A stretch of DNA of 64,000 nucleotides, taken from Burkholderiales bacterium. GTDB taxonomy: Bacteria; Pseudomonadota; Gammaproteobacteria; Burkholderiales; SG8-41. This document shows, piece by piece, positions 34,020 to 42,900 of the stretch. The DNA lies in the NCBI GenBank assembly GCA_036262035.1, contig DATAJS010000005.1, positions 288,110 to 352,109 of the forward strand, read 5' to 3'. Made by a program: the position numbers and the translations under genes. The notes below the pieces were generated by a model. It searched no databases. It worked only from the letters and a program-made list of their open reading frames with translations, and was not told where the DNA came from. How positions within the stretch are numbered: position 1 is the first letter of the stretch; each line of letters opens with the position of its first letter.

Positions 34020-34826
34020 ATGTCTTTACCATCGCGCTACTTCATCGATCTCACCCAGCCCGAGATCGCCGCGCAACTCAAGCAGAATCCCCTCGTGATC
34101 CTGCCCGCCGGCAGCGTCGAGCAGCACGGCCCTCACCTGCCGACCGGCACCGACATCTATGCCTCCAACGTGATCGGGCACGCCGTCGCCGAGCGCATGG
34201 ACGGTCTGGTGCTGCCCGGCGGGCCGCTCGGTGTCACGCCGATGCACATGCCGTTCGAAGGCACGATCACGCTGTCGCCCGACACCTATCAGCGCGTGGT
34301 GGTCGAGACCTGCGTCTCGCTTGCTACGCACGGCGCGAAGTACTGCCTCATCCTCAACTGGCACGAAGGCAACATCCCGTCGCTCGCGATCGCCGCCGAG
34401 GCGCTGCATCGCGAGCACGGCATGACGGTGCTCACGGTGCAGGCGTGCTACGTCGCCGCCGAGCTCTACGGCCACGACTGCGGCGGCCTCACGCACGGCG
34501 GCGAGATCGAGGCGCTGGCGGTGCTCGCGTATCGGCCCGACCTCGTCCATCTCGATCGCATCGATTATTCGTCCGACCACTCGCACGGGCGCAAATGGGA
34601 CAAGCTGCGCCGCACGCGCAGCTACCAGCCGGTGCTGCGCGATATCAAGACGATCGCGGCGACGGGCTGGTACGGCGCGCCCGAGCACGCGACCGTCGCC
34701 AAAGGCGTGCAGATGCTCAAGGACATCGCCGATTCGATCGCGAAAGAAGCGACCGAGATCTTCGCGATGCTCGACGAGGCGCAGGGCGGCACCGCCGAGA
34801 TCAAACACCTCAAAGTCGCGGGTTAA
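34020..34826 (+). CDS. Creatininase family amidohydrolase
   Basis: A 268-residue zinc- or manganese-dependent hydrolase. Metal ligands fit G-S-V-E-Q-H-G-P-H-L-P-T-G-T-D (Glu, His, Asp) near 35-48, N-W-H-E-G-N near 116-121 and a later H-G-G-E-I-E. The ATG at 34020 is used; a TTG one codon earlier is less likely. Family members act on creatinine, mycofactocin precursors or formamidopyrimidine; between two Gfo/Idh genes it probably opens a lactam or amide of a sugar-derived compound (inference). Confidence 0.9.
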   Translation: MSLPSRYFIDLTQPEIAAQLKQNPLVILPAGSVEQHGPHLPTGTDIYASNVIGHAVAERMDGLVLPGGPLGVTPMHMPFEGTITLSPDTYQRVVVETCVSLATHGAKYCLILNWHEGNIPSLAIAAEALHREHGMTVLTVQACYVAAELYGHDCGGLTHGGEIEALAVLAYRPDLVHLDRIDYSSDHSHGRKWDKLRRTRSYQPVLRDIKTIAATGWYGAPEHATVAKGVQMLKDIADSIAKEATEIFAMLDEAQGGTAEIKHLKVAG

Positions 34827-34846
34827 GGAGCAACAGGAGGAGGAGG

Positions 34847-34935
34847 CTCCTTGGCGGGCCGCTTCGCGGCCCGTCAAGGAGGGGTGAACGCCAAGGAGGG
34901 TACCAAGGTTCCCTCCTTGGACCTCCCTCCTTTGT
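34847..34935. repeat. GGAGGG family repeat, two hairpins (copy 3)
   Basis: 34847-34881 pairs CTCCTTGGCGGGCCGC with GCGGCCCGTCAAGGAG. 34891-34920 pairs CCAAGGAGGGTACC with GGTTCCCTCCTTGG. It fills most of the gap between two co-directional genes, so it lies inside a likely operon. Confidence 0.85.
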
Positions 34936-34968
34936 CTGTCCCTAGGCAGGTGGTTTTCTGGAGCAACA

Positions 34969-36054
34969 ATGAACAAACAAGGACAACTCGGCGTCGCCGT
35001 CATCGGCGCGGGCCGCATCGGAAGCTTACGCGCGAGGCTCGCGGCGAAGCACCCGTGCGTCGGCTTCCTCGCGATCTCCGACCTCGACGAAGCGAAGGCG
35101 CGCGCGCTGGGCGAGACCGCCGGCGCCGACGTCACGTCGACGAACAACTTCGAGATGATCGAGCGGCCGGAGGTGAACGCGGTCTTCGTGTCCACGCCCG
35201 AAGGCGAGCACGCCGACCCGATCATCCGCGCGCTGGAGCTCGGCAAGCCGGTGCTCTGCGAGAAGCCGATCGCGCTCGAGCGCAAGGACGCCGAGCGCGT
35301 CATGGAGACGCTCGCCGCTACCCGCGGCAAGCTGCGCATCGGCTACAGCCGGCGCTTCAAGGAGTGCTTCCTGCGCGCGAAGGAGCAGATGACACAGGAC
35401 CGGCTGGGCAGGATCGTCGGCGGGCTCGCGCGCGTCTACAACTCGCGCACCCAGACGTTCTCGATCCTCAAGCGCGATCCGCACGCGACGCCGGTGCTGG
35501 ACGTGCTCACCTACTACGTCGACCTCATGTGCTGGTTCCTCGAAGGCCGCAAGCCCGTCGAAGTCGTCGCGCGCGGCCAGTTCGGCATCTTCAGGGAGGC
35601 GGGCTACGGCGCGCACGACGTGACGTGGGCGATCGTGACGTTCGACGACGGTGCGGTGGTCAACTTCGGCATCAACTATGCGCTGCCCGCCAACTATCCG
35701 ACGCTCGGTCAGTCCGATCGTGTCGAGCTGCTCGGCACCGAAGGCACGATGATGATCGACGACGACCACATGGAGCACATGCTCCATTCCGAGCGCGGCA
35801 TACCGCACCCGTACGTGCCGGGGCACACGCTCAAGACCGCGTTCCTCGGCGCCAACGCGGCGGGCGATTGGGCACTCGGAGATTTCTGGGGACCGCTCGG
35901 CAACGAGACCCGCGCGTGGCTCGACCACCTCGTCACCGGCGCGCCGACCGCGCACACCACGCCCGAGCAGGCGCTGATCAACCTCGAGACGACGATCGCG
36001 ATCGAGCGCTCGGCGCGGACGGGGCAGCCGGTCCGCTTGCCGCTGGAGGTCTAG
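34969..36054 (+). CDS. Gfo/Idh/MocA family oxidoreductase (inositol 2-dehydrogenase-like)
   Basis: A 361-residue NAD-dependent dehydrogenase. Rossmann G-A-G-R-I-G near 14-19; E-K-P-I-A-L near 97-102; the catalytic region T-P-V-L-D-V-L-T-Y-Y-V-D corresponds to the H/D-containing helix of inositol dehydrogenases, with Asp and the following Tyr in place of H-D. G-Y-S-R-R-F-K is typical of inositol/scyllo-inositol dehydrogenases. It differs clearly from the other Gfo/Idh copy, so the two probably act on successive substrates. Confidence 0.92.
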   Translation: MNKQGQLGVAVIGAGRIGSLRARLAAKHPCVGFLAISDLDEAKARALGETAGADVTSTNNFEMIERPEVNAVFVSTPEGEHADPIIRALELGKPVLCEKPIALERKDAERVMETLAATRGKLRIGYSRRFKECFLRAKEQMTQDRLGRIVGGLARVYNSRTQTFSILKRDPHATPVLDVLTYYVDLMCWFLEGRKPVEVVARGQFGIFREAGYGAHDVTWAIVTFDDGAVVNFGINYALPANYPTLGQSDRVELLGTEGTMMIDDDHMEHMLHSERGIPHPYVPGHTLKTAFLGANAAGDWALGDFWGPLGNETRAWLDHLVTGAPTAHTTPEQALINLETTIAIERSARTGQPVRLPLEV

Positions 36055-36062
36055 CGGACAAA

Positions 36063-36184
36063 GTGACGGGTGGAGCGGTGACGGATCTATCAGTGACGGA
36101 TGAGACGGTGACGGGTGAACCGGTTTTTCGTCACCGCTTTATCCGTCAGCGTTCTATCCGTCACCGCCTTATCCGTCACTTTTT
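36063..36184. repeat. Inverted tandem array, GGTGAC family, 15-base unit (copy 3, best preserved)
   Basis: Left arm: four 15-base units starting GTGACGG (36063, 36078, 36093, 36108). Loop of seven bases, GTTTTTC. Right arm: three 15-base units of GTCACCGCTTTATCC type (36130, 36145, 36160) plus a partial fourth. It fills the gap between the convergent Gfo/Idh and molybdenum-enzyme genes and touches the latter's stop codon. Confidence 0.95.
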
Positions 36185-38403
36185 CACGCGACAGCGGCCC
36201 GCACCTTCCCCGGCGTAAACGGTAGATCGCGGAGCTGAACGCCTGTGGCGTTCGCCACCGCATTCGCGATCGCCGCCACCGTCGGTCCCTGCGAGCCTTC
36301 GCCGGTGCCGAGCGAGCGCTCGTCGGGACGGTTCAGCAGCACGACCTCGACCGCGGGCACTTCCTGGAACGTGAGGATCGGATACTCGGCCCAGGTGCGG
36401 GAGGTGATCTGCCTCGCATCGAACTTCACTGCTTCCTTCAGCGTCCAGCTCGCCGACTGGATGACGCCGCCTTCGATCTGGTTGGTGACGCCGTCGGGAT
36501 TGACGATGCGTCCCGCGTCGACCGCCGCGACCGCTTTCTCGACGCGCACCTTGCCCGTGCGCCGGTCGACGACGACGTCGGCGACCACCGCGACGTAGCA
36601 CGCGAGGTTCTTGTACCTCGCGAACGCGATGCCGCGCCCGCGCGAGCCGTCGGACTTCTGACCGGGCTTCCACCCCGCCTTCGCAGCCGCCGCTTCGATC
36701 ACCGCACGCGCGCGCTCGTCGCGCAGGTGTTTCAGCCGGAACGCCACCGGATCGGCGCCGGCCGCGTGCGCCATCTCGTCCATGAACGATTCGAGCGCGA
36801 AGACGTTCGCATAAGCGCCCAGGGTGCGCAGCGCCGAGGTTCGGATCGGCATCTCGGGCAGGTAATGCAGCACGATGCGCTGATTGGGAAAGTCGTACAG
36901 CGGCACCGCGTTGCGGTCGGCCGCGCCCGCCGGCTGCGGCGAGTTGACCGCTTTCAGCGCCCGCACCGGATCGGCGATGTGCCAGCCCGCGAGCAGGTTG
37001 TTGCCGTTGCGCGGTCCGGGACGCGTGCTGTGAGGGTGGCTCCAGACGTCGTGCTGCCAGGAGACGATGTTGCCGGACTCGTCGAGGCGCGCTTTCATCT
37101 TCATCACCATGGGCGAGCCGAACGGCTCCCAGCCGAACTCGTCTTCGCGCGACCACAGGAGCTTCACCGGTTTGGCCGAAGTCGCGCGCGAGAGCAGCGC
37201 AGCGTCGCACGCCACGTCGTCCGCGCCGTTGTGACCGTAGCAGCCCGCGCCTTCGACGTGGATCGCGTCGATGGCGCTCTCGGGCATGCGCATCACGCGC
37301 GCGAGGTCGCCGCGCATCGGGAATACGCCCTGGCTGTGCGTCCACACGGTCAGCTTGCCGTCCTTCATCTGCGCGACCGCGCACGAAGGCGCCATCGATG
37401 CGTGCGCCTGATACGGCCGCGTGTACGTCGCCTCGTGCGTCGACACGCGTATCCCGCCGGCGCCGCCGTTCTTCTCGAAGACGACCGCGTCTTCGGACGG
37501 CAGCCTCTGCAGATGCTCGTAGAGCTCGGGAACCGCGGGCGGCAGCGCGGGACCGTCGCGCCACTTCGCCGACTCGCGCAGGCTGCGCGCGGCGAGGATC
37601 GCCTGCTCTTCGCGCTGCGCCGCCACGGCGAGGAAGCTGCCGTCACACACCACCGCGACCACGCCCGGCATCGCGCGCACGCCTTTCTCGTCGCACGAGA
37701 TCAACTGCGCACCGGGCGCGGGCGGGCGCACCACGCGGCCGAACACCATGTCGGGCAAACGCACGTCCTGCACGTACGCAGGCTGGCCGATGAACTTGGG
37801 AGGAATGTCGCGGCGGGGCACGCTCTGCCCGACCATCTTCAACGCAGACGCGGGCTTGGGCTGCACCTTCGCGGTCGCTTCGCGCCTGAAGTCCGCGTCG
37901 CGCGCGATCTCCCAGTAGGTGAGACGCTTGTCACCCGCGGTCACGACGCCGTCGGCGACGCTGACCGCATTCGGCGCGACACCGAGCTTCTTCGCCGCGG
38001 CGCCGACGAGCAGGGCGCGCGCTTCGGCGCACGCGTAACGCAGCGCGGTGCCGCTGTTCTCGACCGATTGGCTGCCGGCCGTCATGCCTTCGTTCGGCGA
38101 GCGCGAGGTCGCGGCGGAGATCATCTCGACGCGCTCGTACGCGACGTCGAGCTCGTCGGACGCGATCTGCGCCAGCGCGGTGAGTATGCCCTGCCCGAGC
38201 TCGATCTTGCCGCTGTAGACGCTGACCGTGCCGTTGTCGTTGATGCGCAGCCAGCCGTCGAGCATGCGGTTGTTCTCGAGGCTGCCCGGCAGCCGCGCCG
38301 GCTGCTGTGCGAGCGTCGCCGGAATCGACCACGAGAACGCGAGCGTCAGCGCGCCGGCGGATTTGAGGAAGCCGCGGCGCTTCATGTCGAAGGGCGCGTT
38401 CAT
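36184..38403 (-). CDS. Molybdopterin-binding subunit, xanthine oxidase family (isoquinoline 1-oxidoreductase beta-like)
   Basis: Large catalytic subunit of 739 residues hydroxylating a carbon of an N-heterocycle or aldehyde. Tat signal K-R-R-G-F-L-K at the start, so the enzyme is exported folded, as in IorB. Active-site Glu in G-T-G-E-G-S-Q-G-P near the C-terminus; V-V-R-P-P-A-P-G and the L-E-L-G-Q-G style segment (K-I-E-L-G-Q-G-I-L-T-A) are pterin contacts. Overlaps the [2Fe-2S] subunit gene by four bases. Electron acceptor not encoded here. Confidence 0.93.
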   Translation of the reverse strand: MNAPFDMKRRGFLKSAGALTLAFSWSIPATLAQQPARLPGSLENNRMLDGWLRINDNGTVSVYSGKIELGQGILTALAQIASDELDVAYERVEMISAATSRSPNEGMTAGSQSVENSGTALRYACAEARALLVGAAAKKLGVAPNAVSVADGVVTAGDKRLTYWEIARDADFRREATAKVQPKPASALKMVGQSVPRRDIPPKFIGQPAYVQDVRLPDMVFGRVVRPPAPGAQLISCDEKGVRAMPGVVAVVCDGSFLAVAAQREEQAILAARSLRESAKWRDGPALPPAVPELYEHLQRLPSEDAVVFEKNGGAGGIRVSTHEATYTRPYQAHASMAPSCAVAQMKDGKLTVWTHSQGVFPMRGDLARVMRMPESAIDAIHVEGAGCYGHNGADDVACDAALLSRATSAKPVKLLWSREDEFGWEPFGSPMVMKMKARLDESGNIVSWQHDVWSHPHSTRPGPRNGNNLLAGWHIADPVRALKAVNSPQPAGAADRNAVPLYDFPNQRIVLHYLPEMPIRTSALRTLGAYANVFALESFMDEMAHAAGADPVAFRLKHLRDERARAVIEAAAAKAGWKPGQKSDGSRGRGIAFARYKNLACYVAVVADVVVDRRTGKVRVEKAVAAVDAGRIVNPDGVTNQIEGGVIQSASWTLKEAVKFDARQITSRTWAEYPILTFQEVPAVEVVLLNRPDERSLGTGEGSQGPTVAAIANAVANATGVQLRDLPFTPGKVRAAVA

Positions 38404-38867
38404 GCGACCTCCTTCGACGCGCGCAGCACCGCGCGCACGATGCGATTGTGGGTGCCGCAGCGGCAGAGGTTGGCGCCGAGCGCTTTCCTCACCTGCGCTT
38501 CGGTGGGCCTGGGCGTGCGGTCGAGCAGCGCTTTCGCGGTCATGATCATGCCGTTGCCGCAGTAACCGCATTGCGCGGCCTGCTCGGCGATGAACGCCCG
38601 CTGGAGCGGATGGAGCTTGCCGTCCGGCGAGAGTCCTTCGAGCGTGGTCACCTTCCTGCCGATCGCGGCGTTCGTGGGAAAGACGCACGAGCGCGTCGGC
38701 TTGCCGTCGATGTGCACGGTGCATGCGCCGCACTGGGAAAGGCCGCAGCCGAAACGCGGCGCGTTGAGCTCGAGGTCGTTGCGGAGCACGTAGAGCAGCG
38801 GCGTCCCCGGCTCGACCCTGACGGTGCGCGTCATACCGTTGACGTTGAGCGTCATGTCCTGCGGCAT
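38400..38867 (-). CDS. (2Fe-2S)-binding subunit of the molybdenum oxidoreductase (IorA-like)
   Basis: A 155-residue electron-transfer subunit. N-terminal plant-type cluster ligands C-G-x-S-Q-C-G-A-C and a later Cys; C-terminal cluster C-G-Y-C and C-R-C. No signal peptide, so it must ride with the Tat-exported large subunit. GGAGGGGG precedes the ATG. It forms a two-gene operon with the molybdopterin subunit and lacks the separate FAD subunit, as in isoquinoline oxidoreductase. Confidence 0.95.
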   Translation of the reverse strand: MPQDMTLNVNGMTRTVRVEPGTPLLYVLRNDLELNAPRFGCGLSQCGACTVHIDGKPTRSCVFPTNAAIGRKVTTLEGLSPDGKLHPLQRAFIAEQAAQCGYCGNGMIMTAKALLDRTPRPTEAQVRKALGANLCRCGTHNRIVRAVLRASKEVA

Positions 38868-38941
38868 ATCCCCCTCCTCTTCGATGCGCGAAGTGAAGTT
38901 TTTTATTTCGCGCTGATCACTTCGCGTTTCGCGTCAAGAAC

Positions 38942-39280
38942 TCAGCCCGGCGGCCACTTGAACCCCCGACCTCCGAGTATGTGCATGTGCAGGTGGAACA
39001 CGCTCTGGCCCGCGTCGGCGCCGTTGTTGACGACGAGCCTGAATGCGTCGCCGACGCCCAGCTCGCGCGCGATCTTGCCGGCCGCGATCATCATGTGCCC
39101 GAGCAGCGCGCCGTCCTGCTCGGTCGCGTCGATCAGCCGCGGGATCTCCTTCCTGGGGATGATCAGCACGTGCGTCGGCGCCTGCGGGTTGATGTCCCTG
39201 AACGCGAGGCACTGCTCGTCTTCGTACACGATCTGCGCCGGTATTTCCCGCGAGATCACCTTACCGAATATCGTCGTCAT
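38942..39280 (-). CDS. HIT-family nucleotide hydrolase (HinT-like)
   Basis: A 112-residue histidine-triad protein hydrolysing purine nucleoside phosphoramidates. Triad motif H-L-H-M-H-I-L-G-G near 97-105. F-G-K-V-I-x-R-E-I-P-A near the start is typical. The ATG at 39280 overlaps the stop of the Mce lipoprotein gene (ATGA), so it is translated with the lipid transporter operon though unrelated in role. Confidence 0.95.
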   Translation of the reverse strand: MTTIFGKVISREIPAQIVYEDEQCLAFRDINPQAPTHVLIIPRKEIPRLIDATEQDGALLGHMMIAAGKIARELGVGDAFRLVVNNGADAGQSVFHLHMHILGGRGFKWPPG

Positions 39281-39888
39281 TGCACTTTCTCCCTGCCGGC
39301 ATTCTGCACCGTCCACGCCACGAGCGCTTCCACGAACGCGTCGGTCGCCTCGGTCAGCCCCTTCACCGCGCCGGAGGCGTTAGGGGCGGCGCGACGCTGC
39401 ACGTCGAAGACCTGCTGTGCGATGAGCTTGCGCTCCCGGGTCGCGAGCAGGCTGGCGCGGGCACGCAGCGTCACCCGGCTCTCGCCCGGCTGCGCGAAGC
39501 TCTGGCTGAAATCCTCGAGCTCGACCCGGAGCGTGTAATCCGCGCGTGCGCCGTAGCCCGGCGCCACCACGCCGCCGCTGACGGCGGCGAAGCGCGCGCG
39601 CAAGCGGCCGGTCAGCAAGGCGGCCGGCTCGGCGGTCCAGCGGCTCATCGAATAGCTTTGCGGGCGCGCACCGTCCTCGTACAGCAGGCGGTAGATGATC
39701 TGGTCCTCGTCGAGCCACGGCGGCGCACCGACCTGCGGGATGAGCAGCGCGCCCGGCAGCGCGGGATTCGTGCGCGTGTAGGCGGGCTGCGGCCCGAGAT
39801 CGTAGCTCACCGGCTGCGCCGCGTCGGGGCGATTGATGCTGCAGCCGGCGGTCGCCGCGATCAGACAGAGCACGAAGAAGCGCAGCAA
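39277..39888 (-). CDS. Mce-transport auxiliary lipoprotein (ABC_trans_aux family)
   Basis: A 203-residue outer-membrane lipoprotein (signal ends T-A-G-C). The PqiC-like fold shows S-Y-D-L-G-P at the start, V-G-A-P-P-W-L-D, Y-R-L-L-Y-E-D and a long C-terminal helix. A TTG start at 39888 three bases after the MCE gene is implied by the lipoprotein signal. It probably links the MCE subunit to the outer membrane. Confidence 0.85.
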   Translation of the reverse strand: MLRFFVLCLIAATAGCSINRPDAAQPVSYDLGPQPAYTRTNPALPGALLIPQVGAPPWLDEDQIIYRLLYEDGARPQSYSMSRWTAEPAALLTGRLRARFAAVSGGVVAPGYGARADYTLRVELEDFSQSFAQPGESRVTLRARASLLATRERKLIAQQVFDVQRRAAPNASGAVKGLTEATDAFVEALVAWTVQNAGREKVQ

Positions 39889-39891
39889 CGC

Positions 39892-40920
39892 TTACCTTTC
39901 TTTGACCGACGCTTCGTCCGCCGCGACCTGCCGGACGCGCGGGACTTCGGGCGCAGGCTGCCGCGCCCGCGTTTCGAAACCGCGCTCACCCGGCCCGGGC
40001 TGTCCCGCCTTGCGCCCGAACACCAGGCTTTGCGGCTCCTCCTTGAGATCGGCGACGAAGCGGTCGAGGCTGCGCGTGGTGCGCGCGAGCTCTTCGACCA
40101 GCAGGTTGATGCGCGGCAGCGATTCGGAGGCGACGGTATCGGCGAGCGAGCCGATCGAATGCGTCGCTTTCTCCGCGCTGCCGGCGACGCGATCGACCGC
40201 TTCCATGCGGCTCGCGAGCGCGCGCGAAGTCGCCGTGATCTCGCCCAGCGCGGTCTCGGCCTGGGTCAAGGTCCTGCGCGCATCGGCCATGAGCGGCGCG
40301 AGGCTCTTCACACCGGGCTCGGCGGCGTTCGCGACCGCCGCGATGCGGTCGCTCGCGTTGCCGATGCGCTCGCTCGCCTTCTGCAGCCCGACCAGCGCCT
40401 GCCCCAGGCGCTCGCGGTTCTCGTCGCTCAGCACCGCGGACACGCGCTGTGCGACCTCGCGCACGTCGGCGAGCGCGTCCTGGCTGGACTCGAACAGGGT
40501 TTCGAGAAGCGTGGGACGCACCGCGATGCGCGCGGTATCGCGCGCGCCGGACGGCGGCAGCGCCTCGGGGTTCTTGCCGGTGTCGTCGAGCATGATGTAC
40601 GAAAGCCCGGTCACGCCCTGGGGCCTGATCTCAGCGTACGTGCCGCGCGTGATCGGCGTTCCCGTCTGTACACCGACGCGGATGAGGATGACGCGCGGAT
40701 TCTCGTGATCGAAACGGATGTCGGTGACCTTGCCGACGTCGACGCCACGAAAGCGCACGCCCGACTGCTCGAACAGACCGGTGACCGGGTATCGCGACTC
40801 GAGCACGTAGTACACCTTCTCGTAGGTATCGCCGCTCAGCCACATCGCGGCGAGCACCACCGCCACCCCGAGCAGCAGGGTGAACAGTCCGGCGGCGATC
40901 GCGTGCGCGCGGCTTTCCAC
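39892..40920 (-). CDS. mlaD: MCE/MlaD-family lipid-binding membrane protein
   Basis: A 342-residue protein with one N-terminal transmembrane helix (about 8-27), an MCE beta-barrel domain (about 35-115, with G-V-R-F-R-G-V-D-V-G-K-V and G-L-S-Y-I-M-L) and a long helical C-terminus of about 200 residues, longer than E. coli MlaD and more like PqiB/YebT-type or Mce helical tubes. It would pass phospholipid between membranes. GTG start at 40920. Sits between the ATPase and the auxiliary lipoprotein. Confidence 0.9.
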   Translation of the reverse strand: MESRAHAIAAGLFTLLLGVAVVLAAMWLSGDTYEKVYYVLESRYPVTGLFEQSGVRFRGVDVGKVTDIRFDHENPRVILIRVGVQTGTPITRGTYAEIRPQGVTGLSYIMLDDTGKNPEALPPSGARDTARIAVRPTLLETLFESSQDALADVREVAQRVSAVLSDENRERLGQALVGLQKASERIGNASDRIAAVANAAEPGVKSLAPLMADARRTLTQAETALGEITATSRALASRMEAVDRVAGSAEKATHSIGSLADTVASESLPRINLLVEELARTTRSLDRFVADLKEEPQSLVFGRKAGQPGPGERGFETRARQPAPEVPRVRQVAADEASVKER

Positions 40921-40921
40921 G

Positions 40922-41698
40922 TCAGGCTTCCTGCGCGGCCGCTTCGATCGCGCGGCGTCCGCGCTCGCCGCGGAAGAAGTTGCGGATGAACGGGTGGTCG
41001 ATCGCGGCGACCTCGGCCAGCGGCCCGACGGCCACCAGCCGCTGATCGGCGAGCACCGCGACGCGCTGCGAGAGCGCGACGAGCGTGTCGAGGTCGTGCG
41101 TGACCATGACCACCGTCAGGCAGAGCTCGCGATGCAGCGCGCGCAGGAGCTGCACGAAGCTCTCGCTGCGGTCCGGATCGAGCCCCGCGGTCGGCTCGTC
41201 GAGGAACAGCAGCTCCGGCTCGAGCGCGAGCGCGCGGGCGAGCGCGACGCGCTTGACCATGCCGCCCGAAAGCTCCGCGGGCATCTTGATCGCCTGGGAC
41301 GCGTCCATACCGACCGACTGCAGCTTGAGCAGCACCAGCTCGCGGATCAGCGCTTCGTCGAGCGTCTTGAGCTCGCGCAGCGGCAGCGCGACGTTCTCGT
41401 AGACCGTGAGCGCCGAGAACAGCGCGCCGTGCTGGAACAGCACGCCCCAGCGGTTGCGCAGGCGCCGCATCTCTTCGTCGTCGCCGTGATGGAGCGAGCA
41501 GCCGAAGACGCACACCTCGCCGCGCGCCGGGCGCTCGAGGCCGAGCATCTGGCGCAGGAGCGTCGTCTTGCCGCTGCCCGAGCCGCCGACGAGCGACAGG
41601 ATCTCGCCGCGATAGACAGCGAGCGAGAGGTCGCGATGGACCACCTGGCGCCCGAACTGGCTCCAGAGATTGCGCACTTCGATGACCGCTTCGGTCAA
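40922..41698 (-). CDS. mlaF: ABC transporter ATPase of the Mce/Mla system
   Basis: A 258-residue ATPase powering lipid transfer. Walker A G-G-S-G-S-G-K-T-T, signature L-S-G-G-M-V-K-R, Walker B L-L-F-L-D-E-P-T-A-G-L-D-P and the H-loop V-T-H-D-L. The A-L-F-S-A-L-T-V-Y-E-N-V-A-L-P segment is the MlaF type. A TTG start at 41698 overlaps the permease stop by four bases (TTGA), a stronger choice than later starts because it preserves the first strand. Confidence 0.93.
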   Translation of the reverse strand: MTEAVIEVRNLWSQFGRQVVHRDLSLAVYRGEILSLVGGSGSGKTTLLRQMLGLERPARGEVCVFGCSLHHGDDEEMRRLRNRWGVLFQHGALFSALTVYENVALPLRELKTLDEALIRELVLLKLQSVGMDASQAIKMPAELSGGMVKRVALARALALEPELLFLDEPTAGLDPDRSESFVQLLRALHRELCLTVVMVTHDLDTLVALSQRVAVLADQRLVAVGPLAEVAAIDHPFIRNFFRGERGRRAIEAAAQEA

Positions 41699-42837
41699 CT
41701 GAGAAAGCTCCCGACGTTGCGGAACAGCACCGCGAAGACCGCGTCGATCACGATGACCAGCGTGATCGCGGTGACGACCGAATTGGTGGTGCCTTCGCCC
41801 AGGCTCTCGGTGTTCGGTTTCACCCTGAGGCCGAAGTGGCACGCGGTCAGCGCGATGAATATGCCAAACACAACCCCTTTCGCCAAGCCCAGATACAGGT
41901 TGGAGATCGGCACCGCCGCCGGCAGGTTGGCCAGGAAGTAGCGCCAGTCGATGCCGAGCTGGAACTGCGCGCACACCATGCCGCCGATCAGGGCGATCGC
42001 GTTGGTCCAGAGGATGAGGAGCGGCATCGCGACCGCCAGCGCGATCGTCTTCGGCAGCACGAGGCGCAGGGTGTGCGGTATGCCCATGACCGCCAGCGCG
42101 TCGAGTTCCTCGGTCACGCGCATGACGCCGATCTGCGCCGTCATGGCCGAGCCCGAACGCCCGGCGACGAGGATGGCGGCGAGCACCGGCCCCAGCTCGC
42201 GCACGATCGCCACGCCCAGCAGGTTGACGATGTAGACATCCGCGCCGAAGTTGCGAAGCTGCTGCGCCGAAAGATAGGACAGCACCACGCCCACGAGAAA
42301 ACCGACCAGTGCGGTGATGCCGAGGGCCTGCGCGCCGGTGCGATAGATGTTCGCCGAGATCTCGCGCCACGGGGTGCGGGTGGGATGGTGTACCAGCCCC
42401 AGGACTTCCAGGGCGACGCGTCCCAGGAGCACCGTCATGCCGGCGAGGTTGCGCGAGAAGCCGATCATCGCCCGGCCCAGGGCCTCGATCGGTCCTATGA
42501 AGCGGCGGCGCCCGCGCCGGATCGGGCGCGGCTCCCGGGCTTCGAGCCGCTCGAACAGCGCGCTGTGCTCGGGCCGGACCTCCGCGGCGTCGGGCAGGCG
42601 ACGTCCCCACGCCCGCCACAGCAGGAGCGCCCCGGTGTGGTCCAGGGTGTCGATGCCGGTCAGGTCCCAGCGACCGCCGTCGACGCGCGAGAGCGCCTGC
42701 TCGAGCTCACGCAGCCGCGGCTGGAGCGATCGGAGTGTCCAGGCGCCGGCGAGCGCGACCGACCCCGCGCCGGTGCGTCTGACCTCCGGTGCGCGGATCG
42801 CCGGCGCCGCCTCGTCCGTTGCGGCGGGCGCTGTCAC
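41695..42837 (-). CDS. mlaE: MlaE-family permease fused to a STAS domain
   Basis: A 380-residue protein combining an N-terminal STAS domain (about 25-100, with L-T-G-I-D-T-L-D-H-T-G-A) like MlaB with a C-terminal MlaE permease of about six helices (G-V-V-L-S-Y-L-S-A-Q-Q-L, E-L-G-P-V-L-A-A-I-L-V-A-G-R, G-I-P-H-T-L-R). In E. coli these are two proteins. GTG start at 42837. First gene of the four-gene transporter unit; divergent from the phasin gene. Confidence 0.92.
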   Translation of the reverse strand: MTAPAATDEAAPAIRAPEVRRTGAGSVALAGAWTLRSLQPRLRELEQALSRVDGGRWDLTGIDTLDHTGALLLWRAWGRRLPDAAEVRPEHSALFERLEAREPRPIRRGRRRFIGPIEALGRAMIGFSRNLAGMTVLLGRVALEVLGLVHHPTRTPWREISANIYRTGAQALGITALVGFLVGVVLSYLSAQQLRNFGADVYIVNLLGVAIVRELGPVLAAILVAGRSGSAMTAQIGVMRVTEELDALAVMGIPHTLRLVLPKTIALAVAMPLLILWTNAIALIGGMVCAQFQLGIDWRYFLANLPAAVPISNLYLGLAKGVVFGIFIALTACHFGLRVKPNTESLGEGTTNSVVTAITLVIVIDAVFAVLFRNVGSFLS

Positions 42838-42900
42838 GGCTTATTCCGCATTGCGGTACACATTTGTGACGCTCTGCAATAAAAATTTTGCCCAGAGGGC

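Noticed and set aside
36727-38565. A 612-codon plus-strand open frame
   Set aside because: Antisense to the molybdopterin subunit, no family signature, dominated by Arg, Ala and His.
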